Origin: Combretum micranthum
Lineage: Eukaryota; Streptophyta; Magnoliopsida; Myrtales; Combretaceae
Length of the DNA stretch: 64,000 nucleotides
Direction: 5' to 3'
Assembly: GCA_024138025.1 (NCBI GenBank)
Contig: JAMXBD010001251.1
Coordinates: 248,001 to 312,000, forward strand
Positions 24,447-36,176 of the stretch are shown piece by piece; positions within the stretch are counted from its first letter, which is position 1; each line of letters begins with the position of its first letter. The translations under genes were made by a program, and so were the position numbers. The notes beneath the pieces are model-generated. The model was given only the letters and a program-made list of their open reading frames with translations. It searched no databases and was not told the origin of the DNA.

Positions 24447-24884
24447 CACTACGTTTGATATAAGGGAATTGGAAGGGAATGATTGAAGAGGAGAGGAAAT
24501 GAGGGATAATTGAATTCTATCCCCTTGTTTGTTTTAAGAGGGAAAGACAACAGAAGGGAATGATGTAATATTTCCCTCAAGTCTCATAACTTTTTTGTCC
24601 CCTCTAAAATGGAGAGAATTACGAGGGAAAGGGAAAAGTTTTGTAATATTAATCTTGTACCATTCTTTTTTAAATTACTTATTATTGTCTTTTAGGAATA
24701 TATAAGTAATTTACCATTTATCATATTTTATATTTTATAATAATTAATATTTCATCTATTTTCCTTCCATTCATTATCCAAACACATAAAAAGATTTAAA
24801 TTTTCTAGTAACTCATTCTCTCCACATTCTTTCCTTCCACAATCCTTCCTTCCTGATTAATCCCATCATGCCAAATAAAGTACA
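24447..24884. repeat. MITE-like element, inverted relative of 19222-19643
   Basis: Left end cactacgtttgatataaggg and right end ...catgccaaataaagta are broadly complementary. Purine-rich left arm, pyrimidine-rich right arm. The middle matches 19222-19643 in opposite orientation. Confidence 0.55.
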
Positions 24885-27568
24885 AAAGTATTGCGCCATG
24901 GAGAAATTATAGAGCATTAGGGCTTGTTTGCTACAACCATTATAATGCTTATATCAAATGTCTATAAGAGATTTACAACTCATTCATTTGATATGAATAG
25001 CTATTCATTCCTCCTGGTTCGACGTAAAGTTGCTATTACGATGAGTACCAATTCATAATAAATTGCTATTACGTAAAATGATGAATAATAATTCATATCC
25101 TTATCTCCGTAAATTGACATTCAATCGTTTATTTTTCACTTTGTCAGAAATACCATTGTCTTGAAAATATCGCATATACAATTATCCTCTTTTTGTAATA
25201 AATATAAAGAACATTATAATATTTTATCTTTTACTCAAATAATTACTTGTTTTAATTTTTTTATCAATTCAATATTATAATAGCGACTATAGCCCTATTA
25301 TATTTCTTTTAAATTGAAATTCTCTATTCCACTTTTTCCATATGGCGAAATGAATAAGCCATTAAAAGAGTAAAACAAAGAGTGTATAACATATGTGATG
25401 GTTTCACCAGAGGATGGAGAAGCCAATTTATAGAATTTATTTAGAGTAACGATTAATTAGGCAAGTGGATCAATATAATGCACAAGTCCACCTTATATAT
25501 TCAGAAAACGTACCCAGTATGTTATAAAAGAATATCCCCCATTATAGTGATTTCCAAGGTTCTCGGGAGATGAGCTCTATCCAGTTGAATGTAGCTGTGA
25601 ATTTCTGCATGGATGCTAATTCGACCAATCAGGACCTCTGGGGAACCTGCCCAATAATGGTGTGCAGGTAATATTGAGCTGTTGCCATCTGGATATCTTG
25701 GTCTAATTCAGTGCAATCCCTAGAAACCGGTTGACTAGAACAATTGAAGAGCTTGGCCATAAATCCTAACAGGTCGCTTTGAATCATGGAAACTCACATA
25801 AAATTATCCCAACAATATGTTTATAAAGGTATATGCAAATTAACCTAGCATCAAGGGAAAGAATGGTAACTTCAAAAAAAAAAAAATTCATAAATCCTAC
25901 CATATAAAAAAATATTCGAAATAGACAATTTATCCATCTCTTAAAGAAATGAGACTGCAAGGGAACGATTTAGTCCTTGTCTCTTCAAGAACCTTCTCTC
26001 TTAAAAAGAAAAGATCGATTACTTATGACCGTATCTTTATGAGATGGGATCAACTTACCAAATTTTGATATTATTTTCATTCAATAGCACTTTTATAATT
26101 TTTTAATGTATATATATATTATATATTAATTTTCTTTTCCCAATTAACCTTACTCCCAAAAAAACCTCCCTGGCTCACCTCCCCGCTACCAAACCCAACC
26201 CCAAACTCTCTCCCTAAAAAAGAAATAATAATAAATAATAAATAAAAAAGCACACCCGTTGTTATCTGGTCTACGTCCTTCTTACTTTGTTTAATTCAAT
26301 CATTGTGTTTAAAATGATATAGGATGAGTCCCAAGAATGTGGATAAGTTATAAAGCATGATAACCAAAACTCCATGGCAAGTAAATTCACTTTAATTTAT
26401 GTGGACTTACCCATCAGGGTTATATAAATCAAATATCTTAGTCATACATATATATGTAGTTATTCCCACTATGTTTTTATAAATATATTTCTTTATTCTA
26501 TTAATCTTTCAAGTTCCAGGGAATTACATTGTTATCCCTGTGAGTTTTTTTTCGCCCCAAAAACCTAAGATTGTAGATCATTTATAAAAAAGAGGTAGGA
26601 GAATTACAAGGTCCAATGATTAAAACAATGTCAATATGAGAGTTATTAGCCATATTTTCGCTCAGTAGAAATAGGGGGCAAAAAAAAAAAGCACAAATGA
26701 ACTATTCAATAAAGTTCTAAGACCTTTCGGGAAGGGAAAAAGAAAAAAGTTCTAAGAATTGGATATCAACATATAAGTATGAAGGTACTTATACTTTTAG
26801 AATATACAAAATAGACTTAAACCGTGACCGAAACTATTTAAGTTTTAAGAAATCAACATGACTATTTGATGAAGTTATAAGAACTTAAATCACCACCCAT
26901 GATTGGTTTGATGCAGAGAGAGTGGAGGAAAATCATCAATATTAGATTGTAATAGGTTTTTCTTTCAATTGTGAATGGTTATGATAACTTTTCCTTTGTA
27001 ATTTGCACCAAATAAGTGTCTACATGTGGGAATGGAAAAATTGCTTTTATTTTTTAATTTTGTGCATGCAGTATCCCATAAACAAACGTAAGCATTATAT
27101 CATATGAGTAAAAAAAAACTGTTCAAAAGGTGACAAAACATAGTATGAAGTTTATTAAATGAAACAAAAGGAAAATTTATCGACAAAACAATTGGAAATT
27201 AACATTGAAAAACAAACATCGTAATGCTGACATGTTGGAGACCAGCATGCAAACCTGGTCGATGGGGGGTGGGAAAACAAAAGGAGAAAAAGATAAGGCA
27301 TACCGAGCCAAGCTTGTACTGCTGCGTTATACCATAGGCTTAAACTCTTAGAATGGACGGATATGGTGTGGGTAAAATATGATGTTTTTGCGCATGCTCT
27401 ACTATATAAGGTAAAGATTTTCCATTTTGAAATCTTTTTTGTAATACCCATCAATCACCTTAAACCCATAATCTGTAAAACCTAAAAAGTATCTTTGGAA
27501 GCCTGTAACAAAACCTATAATATTAAAAAGGTAATCTTTTTTTTTTAATTGTTTCAAGTTTATGTGAT
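24885..27568. other. Intergenic; no gene seen
   Basis: Mostly AT-rich. A less AT-rich block at about 25560-25790 has a short open stretch but no recognisable protein. Minus-strand frames at 27155-27454 and 27402-27665 are unrecognised and are not called. Confidence 0.5.
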
Positions 27569-27573
27569 ATAAA

Positions 27574-27757
27574 TGATAAGGATTGATACTGGTTTTTATA
27601 CATAGATAAAGATGAGTTGTTGTAACAATATAGATTAGCTTCATCTGATTTTTTGATATATCCAATATTTTCTGATATATCCAATCTGCTATCCTTTGTA
27701 TATAAATACATCAATAATAATGAGAATGTATATGATTCTTTGGCTATTACCTTCATA
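27574..27757 (+). repeat. 5' LTR (184 bp)
   Basis: Starts TGATAAGGATTG. Contains a TATA box at 27699-27707 and a directly repeated 19-bp segment (two copies of the 'tgatatatccaat' stretch, about 27653-27690) that the 3' LTR has only once. The end is taken at CCTTCATA because this leaves a perfect target-site duplication; a canonical CA end two bases earlier is the alternative. Confidence 0.85.
27699..27707 (+). promoter_or_regulatory. LTR TATA box
   Basis: tatataaat about 50 bp before the LTR end, conserved in the 3' LTR. Confidence 0.6.
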
Positions 27758-27770
27758 TGGTATCAGAGCC
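27758..27770 (+). promoter_or_regulatory. Primer binding site for initiator Met-tRNA
   Basis: TGGTATCAGAGCC starts at the LTR boundary and is the canonical plant Copia minus-strand primer site. Confidence 0.9.
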
Positions 27771-27824
27771 TATTCAAGGGGTCTAACAACCTAAATTATT
27801 ATTTTTTTTCTCTTTTCTCTCAAC

Positions 27825-28729
27825 ATGTCTACATCATCAAGTACTATTACCCACCCCGCCAATTCCAGTTCTTCATCTTCTTCGACCACAGCTTCTTTTC
27901 CCAATATTTCTCATTCTTTACCCATTAAGCTGAATTCCACCAATTATCTCCTGTGGAAGGCTCAACTTTTACCATTGCTGCACAGTTACAATCTTGCAAC
28001 ACATATTGATGGTACTACTTCCCCACCTCAAACTATTGATAATCAACCCAATCCTGAGTATGATACTTGGTTTTGGATGGATCAGCTTGCGTTAAGCTAG
28101 ATCATTGGATCTATGACTGAATCGTTTGTCCCTCAAATTATCGGTACAACCATCGCCAGACAAGCTTGGCAAAAACTGGCTGCAACTTATGCCTCCAGCT
28201 CTCCCGCCCAAATTCGAACACTGAAAAACAAATTTTTCCGGTTAGAGAAAAGTCATAGCGAAAACATCACTCAATATATGCAGCGTGCCAAAGGGATGTT
28301 TGATCAACTTTTTGCTCTTGGAAGTCCAATCTCTGATGATGATCTCATTCATGTGATCGTTCAAGGTCTTAGTAAACCATACCGTGCCTTTGTTCGCGGT
28401 CTGGAACAGAGAATTGATCTTGTTACCTATGATGATCTTTTTGGCCTTCTTCTCAGCGAGGAAGACAGCTTGGAAACAGACTATGTTATCAAAGACTCCG
28501 TTCTGCCGACAGCTCATTATGCCAACACTCCATTTCGTGGACAATCAATAGTGAGAGGAAGAAGTGGTCACAATCGAGGACGTGGGAGAGGCATCTACCC
28601 TTCTCGTTTTCCCTCACAACCTTTCTTCGGCATTCTAGGACCCCCTCCTACATTACACCAACCAACTCACCGGTGTCCTCCATCACTTGTCACAATTGTC
28701 ATGGCTTTGGCCATTTAGCCAGACAATGC
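27825..28729 (+). pseudogene. Copia gag, interrupted
   Basis: ATG at 27825 starts a Ser/Thr-rich N terminus and a Gag-like core (LNSTNYLLWKAQLLPLL, residues about 37-53). A TAG at 28098-28100 interrupts it; the same frame reopens at 28113 and runs through the Gag helices (for example LKNKFFRLEKS) to an Arg/Gly-rich tail. A frame change near 28670 precedes the zinc knuckle CHNCHGFGHLARQC at 28688-28729. Intact Gag builds the particle; here the stop and the shift prevent a full product. Confidence 0.85.
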
Positions 28730-28815
28730 CCTTCACCAAAGACTCACATCAACCACTCATCTAAGCCTACTACTCACCTCGCTACCAAAAAGGAGCTCCA
28801 GACTTTACTAACCCC

Positions 28816-28960
28816 CAGCAATGGATATTGGATACTGGAGCTACCCATCATCTCACATCTGATTTGGAGAATCTAACTGTTCATTCTGCCTATAATGGTC
28901 CTAAGGCTGTTACCATTGGCAATGGTAAAACTCTTCCTATTTCTCATGTTGGCTCCTCTC
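28816..28960 (+). pseudogene. Copia protease segment
   Basis: QQWILDTGATHHLT at 28816-28857 is the aspartic protease active site (D-T-G). Its frame differs from the zinc-knuckle frame just upstream, so another shift lies between 28730 and 28816. The frame then continues without a stop into the pre-integrase region. Confidence 0.85.
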
Positions 28961-30390
28961 TTTATCACACTGACTCTCACACTTTCAATTTACAAAACAT
29001 TCTTTGTGTTCCCTCTTCTTGCAGTAATTTACTTTATGTTCAATCTCTCACCAAATCTAACAAAGTTTTTGTTGAATTCTTTCCTGATCATTTTGTCATT
29101 AAGGATATCCGCACGAGAGCAGTCCTCCACAAAGGCCAGAATGACCGCGGACTTTATTTCATGTCTCTTCAACCGAAGCCCCTATCAAAGAATGTTACCA
29201 GTGCTTTTTTATGTTCCTTGTATGATTGGCATTCACGTCTTGGACATGCCAATTTTCGTATTGTTCGTCATGTTTTAGGACATAATAATCTATCATTTAG
29301 CAATAAAACTACTTCTTCTGTTTGTCATTCTTGTGCTATTAGTAAAAGTCACAAGTTATCTTTTTCTCCTTCCACTCATCATGCTACTGCTCCTTAGAAT
29401 TAATTTCCTCTGATGTATGGGGACCAGCACCAATTGATTCTTATGATGGCAACAAATACTATGTCATATTTTATGATCACTATAGCAAATATACTTGGAT
29501 TTATTTTATCAAGTATAAATCTGAAGTTTTAAGCGTTTTTATTAAATTTCGGCTTCTCGTTGAGAAATATTTTCAGTGCCCCATAAAATCCTTTCAAGCT
29601 GATTGGGGAGGTGAATTTCAAGCTTTAACTAACTACTTGCTAACTCATGGCATTACTCAGAGATTTGCTTGTCCTAAAACACCTGAACAAAATGGTTGTG
29701 CTGAACGTAAACATAGACATATTGTTGAAACTGGACTCTCATTGCTTCATCACTCTTCTGTGCCTACCAAATACTGGCCACTTGCTTTTGACACTGCAGT
29801 ATACTTGATTAATAGACTCCCTACATCAATTCTTCACTTTGATAATCCATATCATAAATTATTTCATCAAACTCCCAGCTATAGTGATCTCCGTATTTTT
29901 GGTTGTCTATGCTATCCATGGCTGCGTCCCTATTCTCAAAATAAATTGTCCCCTCGTTCTCGCTCATGTGTTTTTTTGGGATATCATAAAATACACAAAG
30001 GTTATATTTGTTTTGATGTAGCCTCTGGAAAATTTTTTGTCTTATGCCATGTTATTTTTTATGAACAGCAATTTCCTTTTCGACAACGAGATGATGGTGG
30101 CGCCCAGACCTCCTCCATGTCCACAAATGGCTCATTCCCGACCTCCTCAGCACTATTCTTCTCCCTGACTTCAGTCCAAACCAACCCTCACTGCTTCCCT
30201 GCACCTCCCAAACACCGCCGTCACCTTCACCCAATACATTTATTCAAACTACTTCTCCATCAGTTCCAGCCGAATCACCTCTCCCATCCACACTTCAAAC
30301 ACCAGAACTTCCTACATACTGCTCATCCATTCCTTATGCCCCAAATTCCACACCTCCCTCCACCTCTCCCTCTCGTGGCATCTCCTCTAC
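28961..30390 (+). pseudogene. Copia pre-integrase domain and integrase, one frameshift
   Basis: The pre-integrase zinc residues are seen in WHSRLGH and CHSCAISK (29227-29370). The frame closes at 29395-29397 because of an apparent single-base loss just before the integrase core. In the next frame the core is well preserved: Asp in ISSDVWGP (about 29410), Asp in QADWGGEF (about 29599), and Glu in PEQNGCAERKH (about 29680-29712). The downstream region has the typical FLGY motif. The C-terminal Pro/His-rich linker runs to about 30395. Confidence 0.88.
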
Positions 30391-30396
30391 TCTGAT

Positions 30397-31410
30397 TTGA
30401 TGACACTGCCTGCTCATCATCTGCCTAAATTGCATCCAATGGTGACTAGACTTCAAACAGGACATCTTAAGCCTAAAGCTCTTCTCTCCACAAATCCTGA
30501 TCTACAAGAGCCAACATGTTTCTCTCAAGCAATCAAGTCACCTCACTGGCACACAGCCATGCGTGCTGAGTTCAATGCTATGGTTCATAATCATACTTGG
30601 ACACTTGTTCCACCATCCTCTTCACAAAATCTTGTTGGCTGCAAATGGGTTTATCGCATCAAATATAACAAAGATGGTTCCATTGATCGATATAAGGCTC
30701 GATTAGTTGCCAAAGGTTTTCACCAACAACCTGGCATCGATTATACAGAAACATTCAGTCCCGTGGTCAAGCCTGCTACTGTTCGTATCATTTTGTCTCT
30801 TGCTCTCTCATTTGGTTGGCAAGTTAATCAATATGATGTATCAAATGCCTTCCTACACAGTTCATTAGATGAGGCTGTCTATATGCATCAACCTCTAGGC
30901 TTTGTGGATGATAGTAGACCTTCTTATGTTTGTAAGTTGAACAATCTATTTATGGGCTTAAACAAGCTCCACGGCAATGGCACAAGTATCTCACTACAGC
31001 TTTCCTCGCTCTTGGCTTTATTGGATCCAAAACAGACAGCTCGTGCTATTACTACAAGCATAATCATCGGGTTGTTTTCTTGCTCATTTATGTTGATGAT
31101 CTGCTATGCACGGGTAATGATCCATCCTTCATTCAATCTATTATTCGCAAGCTTCAATCTCATTTTCCACTCAAGGATCTTGGTCGACTTGACTATTTTC
31201 TTGGTGTGGAAGCCACATGGACTTCTCAAGGTTTATTCTTATCCAGTCGAAGTATATTGCTGAGGTGTTGGACAAGGGCATGCATGAAGCCAAAGGTGTT
31301 TCTACTTTACTGTTCTCAATCATCATTGCCTACTTCTGCTTGTTCTGCCTTGAATATCCCACTCTCTTCCGAACTATCGTCGGTGCTCTACAATATCTTT
31401 CCATGACAAG
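30397..31410 (+). pseudogene. Copia reverse transcriptase, frame-shifted
   Basis: From 30397 the frame shows [20 protein letters not shown] and the [12 protein letters not shown] motif. A frame change near 30950 moves the reading frame to one that carries the active site YVDD at 31089-31100, intact here. A further change near 31215 moves it into the frame used by RNase H. Each catalytic motif is readable, but no single frame spans the enzyme. It would copy element RNA in cytoplasmic particles. Confidence 0.88.
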
Positions 31411-32047
31411 ACCTGACATTTCCTTTGCTGTCAATAAGGTCTCTCAATATATGCATCGGCCTCTTGATTCTCATTGGGTTGTTGTCAAACGAATCTTAAG
31501 ATACCTTCGATCCACACTCCACCATGGTTTATTTCTTCGCTCATCCTCTAACCGTACTCTTTGCGCCTACAGTGATGCAGACTGGGGAGGCAACTTAGAG
31601 GACCGTAAGTCCACTACAGGCATGTGTATCTACTTGGGTCCAAATCTTATCGCATGGGTCTCATGAAAACAGCGGACTGTAGCTCGCTCTTCCACCGAAG
31701 CTGAATATCGTGTTATGGCCACAACTGCTTGTGAATTGCAGTGGGTTCAATCTTTTTTGACAGAAATGGGAACTGTCTTCTCTATTCCTCCTGTCATATG
31801 GTGTGATAATATCTCTGCTACTTACCTCACCAACATGCCTATTTTCTATTCCCAATCCAAGCATTTGGAGATTGATTTTCATTTTGTAAGAGATAAGGCA
31901 GCTAAGAAAGAACTTCAGGTCCACTACATCTCCACTCGTGATCAGCTTGCTGACATCCTCACCAAGCCTCTTCCAAAGTCCAAATTTCAACTACTTCGAG
32001 ACAAGTTGACAGTTCTTCCAAAACCTGCTCAACTTGAGGGAGGCTGA
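31411..32047 (+). pseudogene. Copia RNase H, one stop
   Basis: The frame shows YSDADWGGNLEDRKSTTGM (about 31570), then a TGA at 31664-31666. It continues in the same frame with SSTEAEYR and KHLEIDFHFVRD (about 31690-31890) and ends ...DILTKPLP... at a TGA, 32045-32047, overlapping the 3' LTR start. Apart from the single stop it looks complete. Confidence 0.88.
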
Positions 32048-32209
32048 TAAGGATTGATACTGGTTGTTATACATAGATAAAGATGAGTTGTTGTAACAAT
32101 ATAGATTAGCTTCATCTGATTTTCTGATATATCCAATCTGCTATCCTTTGTATATAAATACATCAATAATAATGAGAATGTATATGATTCTTTAGCTATT
32201 ACCTTCATA
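32045..32209 (+). repeat. 3' LTR (165 bp)
   Basis: Same ends as the 5' LTR; lacks the duplicated 19-bp segment. A short purine-rich tract (gagggaggc) immediately precedes it. Confidence 0.88.
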
Positions 32210-32214
32210 ATAAA

Positions 32215-34777
32215 ACCTGTGAAACATCAAATGAGGAAGAAGAATGGAAAAGAAAAGGTAAAAAAATGGTAAAAGGTTTGTTTTAAGTTAAGGTGTATGT
32301 TTAGGATTATTTTAACCTTTCGACCACATTTTTTTTTAATTTCTAAAAAATAAAACTATTATTTATTTTTCATTTACAAATGTCATATAATATTTTTACA
32401 GGAAGGGTATTAATGACCCTTAAACTTTTATCTTTTATGCAATAAGAGTTAGATTTTAGAAAAAGTATGAGATACGAAAATCTTATATTCGTGTTACATC
32501 ACATTTTTCATTAGATTCTATTTTATAATTAGTGTTGTCCACGTAGAATCAATCTAATCAAATAGAGTATGAGTAGATATTTTATAAAACTGGATTATTT
32601 GTGTTATGTGGGTTCGGGCTTGGGCCAATCCAAACATGTGTGGACTAGGACAAGGCTCTTTCACCTCCCCTACGGCTACCTTATCACGAGCGCCAAGGGA
32701 TTCCCCTGTCACTTCTCAAACAGAGAAGTTGAGGGAAAGAGATAAGCCAAGACACGTGTCGGATATATTGGATACTGGAATATCGTATCAAAGTGCGAAC
32801 AAGGGACGACTTCATATATAACCAGTCGTTCGAGACCCTACTCATTAGCAACGATGGTCGTTATTCAATTGAACATCTTAGGGACAGAAAAACGAACAGC
32901 AATCGAACTGTTACGATATTTTTTGTGCTAGGTTGTTGAGTTGCAGTTTAGTCTGCCATGTGGAGCCTCAGCTGTCTTGTCTAGAATTGAATCTCAGTTT
33001 TTTAAGTTGATCCTGAGGAAGTGTTCTTATCGACAAGGCACTATGGCCAGGTTTTTCGTTTAATCCTTAGAAAAGGGATTCTATTACCAGCGTATTGTGG
33101 AGGACGCACGAGACACGGGCTGTTCATGTGGTAATAAATGGATTTTGGGAAATAAAATTAGTAGTAAATGGAAGTCAGTGTAAGAATTTCATCATAGAAG
33201 AATGGTGTATGAGCACTTGGATCTCTAAATTTTTCCTTTTTGGAAATTTCCTCATTTCACAAAATGGTGATCAGAATCGCCTAGATTCTTGAAACAATTG
33301 ATAATACATAACAACATCGTTAGTGGTAAATTGAAAGAAACCGATAGAAGGTGAGTTAACGAATTCATCACATGTTTCCATACTTTAAGGTCTAACTGTG
33401 ATACTTGACACAGAAGCCATATCGTCTCTGTTTTGAATCTGTGACGGCTCTCTTAGTGGATCTAGAATTGGATTCGCCGGTATTGAGAATAGAACGGGGA
33501 GTTTAGCTTATTTTTATAAATATTTACTTTTGAATGGCCCTATCCATCGAGAGCGCATTTCTCTTTTAAATCCATGCCAAGTTGTAATAAGGCTGATTGG
33601 TGGCAGTTTTGCAACCTCAGTTTCCTACTTCGATGCAAAACGAGTCAATGAATAAGGTGGTGACCGACATTCGTTTTTAAGCAAATTACATCATTTAGAC
33701 CATCAAAATGGCATTTTTTTTGTTTTTATTTCTAGAAACATTTGGATGTTTTATAAATTTTTATAGATAATTATGTTTTGCTTATCATTTTTAGTATTTT
33801 ATTTATCTTTTTATATACTTTATGCCTAAAAGTTTTAGGAATTTTTATTTTTAGTATTTTCTCTTGTTTTATTTTTTAACATCATTATGCTTTATTTTTC
33901 TCAGAATTTAGAATTTTTTATATCTATTGTATAGGTATTCACATAATCAACGGACTAATAGAATATCATACTCTAGTATTCGTGTACGAATCCATGGAAC
34001 GTGATAACTTCCATAGCTTTAGCTGATTCATATAATCACGTTAAACTCTTAAGGATGTGTATGGTCCAAATTTGAAGGATTCTCTTGTACGATGTCTTCC
34101 GACTAGGTTTACACAGGTCGAAGGTACTCATGGCTCTGAAACTGAAAGCATTTTCCATTAGGTATGGTTTCGTTGTCTACAGAAAACCATTTGTTGCTAG
34201 TTTGCTGGTTACATGTTTTGCTTGATGGAACTTCGACCATTGGAGAAGCCTTATCCTAAATCGTTATAAAACATCCTGAAGAAGATGGAAACACGGATGT
34301 CCGTCTCCCAGACATGACTGAGGTTAAGGGTTAAACGTTGATCATGGATGGACGGTTGGGACCGATTACGATAATCTGACAGGCTACCTTGGCTTACAGC
34401 TGTCATTCCAAGATCGACGGGGACACGCCGAATGAGATTACTTACGAATTAGAGGTACAGGTCAAGTGGAATGGCGCATTAGCTATTGATGCTTGGCACA
34501 AACTTGATTAATAAATAAGTTTAACTCAAGTTCAAAATAAAAATGTATTGCAGGGATGGGTTTACGGAGGGCCAATGAGGGGTCAGTTCCTAGACTTGGA
34601 AGAAATTAATTTTTTAACTTTTTTTTCCTATAAGAAAGTATATATTATATATTATAAGAAAACAAATGATAACAAAAAGCAAGCATAATGTAGTGAATGA
34701 GAACTCAACTTTACATCTAAAAAGTAATGGGTTTAATTCTCATTATTGCTTTTTTTTTTTTTCAACGTGCATTTAAT
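32215..34777. other. Unexplained, less AT-rich region without a recognised gene
   Basis: From about 32580 to 34500 base composition is visibly less AT-rich than the surroundings. A TATA-like 'catatataac' lies near 32813. The longest plus-strand frames (32606-32821 and 33095-33292) are short and unrecognised. It could be a decayed LTR-type element or gene remnant; no paired LTRs were found. A tRNA-like B-box 'gggtttaattctc' followed by a T12 run near 34730-34762 sits just left of the Harbinger element. Confidence 0.4.
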
Positions 34778-35141
34778 ATAGGGTCTGTTTGGCAACAAAC
34801 CTTTTGATGTCTTTTTTGGATCTTTTTTAAAAAGCATGTTTGGGGAAAAAAGACATTTGAAAAACGTGACTGCCATTTTACACACATATCCTCAATGGAT
34901 TGAATTAATTCCACTTTTACCCTTGAGAGATTGTAGCCTCTGCACGTCAGGAATCCTCACAGCAAGAGGGAAATCAATTTGCAGCTTCAAATCTTCAACA
35001 AATCCCATCTTCCTGCTACATCTGCCTTCCTCAGTGCATATTCCCTCCTGCCTCTGCCGAATTTCCATCACTCACGAGGGAAACAGTCCTTCGTTTTTGG
35101 ACTACAAATCATGGCTTCCAACCGCACACACACACAGAGAT

Positions 35142-35150
<9 letters not shown>

Positions 35151-35181
<31 letters not shown>
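35151..35181. repeat. (GA)n microsatellite
   Basis: About 15 GA units in the 5' part of the Harbinger element. A (CT)n partner lies 100 bp downstream, so the two could form a hairpin. Confidence 0.85.
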
Positions 35182-35183
<2 letters not shown>

Positions 35184-35278
35184 GACGGAACACAGTGACG
35201 TCGAAGGAGGAGGAGGACATGGTTGCTACCCATTGTTGTTTACAAGGAGACCTTCTCCATTAATGATACTCAGTAATG

Positions 35279-35303
35279 CTCTCTCTCTCTCTCTCTCTCT
35301 CTC
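35279..35303. repeat. (CT)n microsatellite
   Basis: About 12 CT units. Such tracts are common in plant 5' leaders, but no transcript start can be fixed here. Confidence 0.85.
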
Positions 35304-35783
35304 GCTCTGTCTTCCACTGTTGTATGTGTATGCCTCGTACTTCCCAGTTTGAATGTTTTGCTATCCACAACTCTTTGGCATGCATGGAAATGATATCTTC
35401 TCTGTCAAAATGGTTTGTTAAGATTAGAGCCATCTATTACTGTTGATGACAAAATTGAAAATATCAGAAAACATAAAGGCTACCTTGGGTAAATTTAGAA
35501 AAGAAAATAAAAAACTGTAACCAAGAAAATAAAAAACTGTTGATGAAGATTCAGCGGCTTCAAATGGTCAATTTTGATTATTGTACCAGATGATATAGAA
35601 CAGACTGGCTTTGGGCTTTTCAGTGGTGCTTTGAAATATTTGGGGGTTAAAACAATGTTTTAGTGTTTTAATAATACATAATTCACTTTACACTGAATCA
35701 TAGAAACAGCTTTTAAGCAGATTGGTTAATCTAGTCTAATTTAATGTGACATTAGGATTATATTTCATCATACAAATACACTT

Positions 35784-36176
35784 TGTAATGAATGTGTTGA
35801 TCAAGCAAAAGAGGCGATTGATTTCCTTAAGAAGTCTTCAAATGTGATTTGGGGTGGTGACATGAACTGGGATGATAAGCTGGATGGCCAGTTTCCTTCC
35901 TGAGGAATGGGTTGATGCATGGGAAAAACTAAAACCTGGAGAAAAAGGATGGACTTACGATACAAAATCTAATCCAATGTTGTCTGCCAATCGCACATTG
36001 CAAAAGAGACTTGATCGATTTGTTTGTAATCTTTGTGATTTCAATATTACTGGGATTGACATGATCGGAATGGTGGCTATTCCTGGTCTAACGTATTCTA
36101 AGGAGAAAAAGGTTCGGAAGGAGCTAACCACTTTGGATCTTTCGGTGGATTGCTTTTAACTATCAATAGCAAGTAG
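35784..36176 (+). pseudogene. TDP2: TDP2-like endonuclease/exonuclease/phosphatase fragment, captured and broken
   Basis: Two adjoining frames read as the C-terminal part of a plant TDP2-type protein (tyrosyl-DNA phosphodiesterase 2, which removes trapped topoisomerase II from DNA ends). First comes QAKEAIDFLKKSSNV and the catalytic GGDMNWDDK box (about 35803-35880). After a frame change near 35898 comes PEEWVDAWEKLKPGEKGWTY and NRTLQKRLDRFVC (about 35901-36033). Near the end a short deletion appears to remove the region where the family's catalytic Ser-Asp-His motif should be; GLLLTI then follows in another frame, with a stop at 36174-36176. Only the last part of the gene is present, so it is non-functional. 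Assigned from recalled family motifs; no search was run. Confidence 0.72.

Larger units (their letters stand above)
27574..32209 (+). mobile_element. Full-length Copia LTR retrotransposon (4.6 kb), fairly young but frame-broken
   Basis: LTRs at 27574-27757 and 32045-32209 differ by one 19-bp duplicated segment and about three substitutions. A perfect 5-bp flanking repeat ATAAA (27569-27573 and 32210-32214) marks the insertion if the LTR ends ...CCTTCATA. The primer site follows the 5' LTR and a GAGGGAGGC tract precedes the 3' LTR. Gag, protease, integrase, reverse transcriptase and RNase H follow in Copia order on the plus strand. The frame is interrupted by at least two stops and several frame changes. 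Confidence 0.93.

Noticed and set aside
34690..34762. Possible tRNA gene with B box and T-run terminator
   Set aside because: No acceptor stem or anticodon arm can be drawn; at best it is a decayed SINE or tRNA-like relic.
35784..36176. Functional TDP2 gene
   Set aside because: Only the C-terminal part is present, with a frameshift near 35898 and the region of the final catalytic motif apparently deleted.
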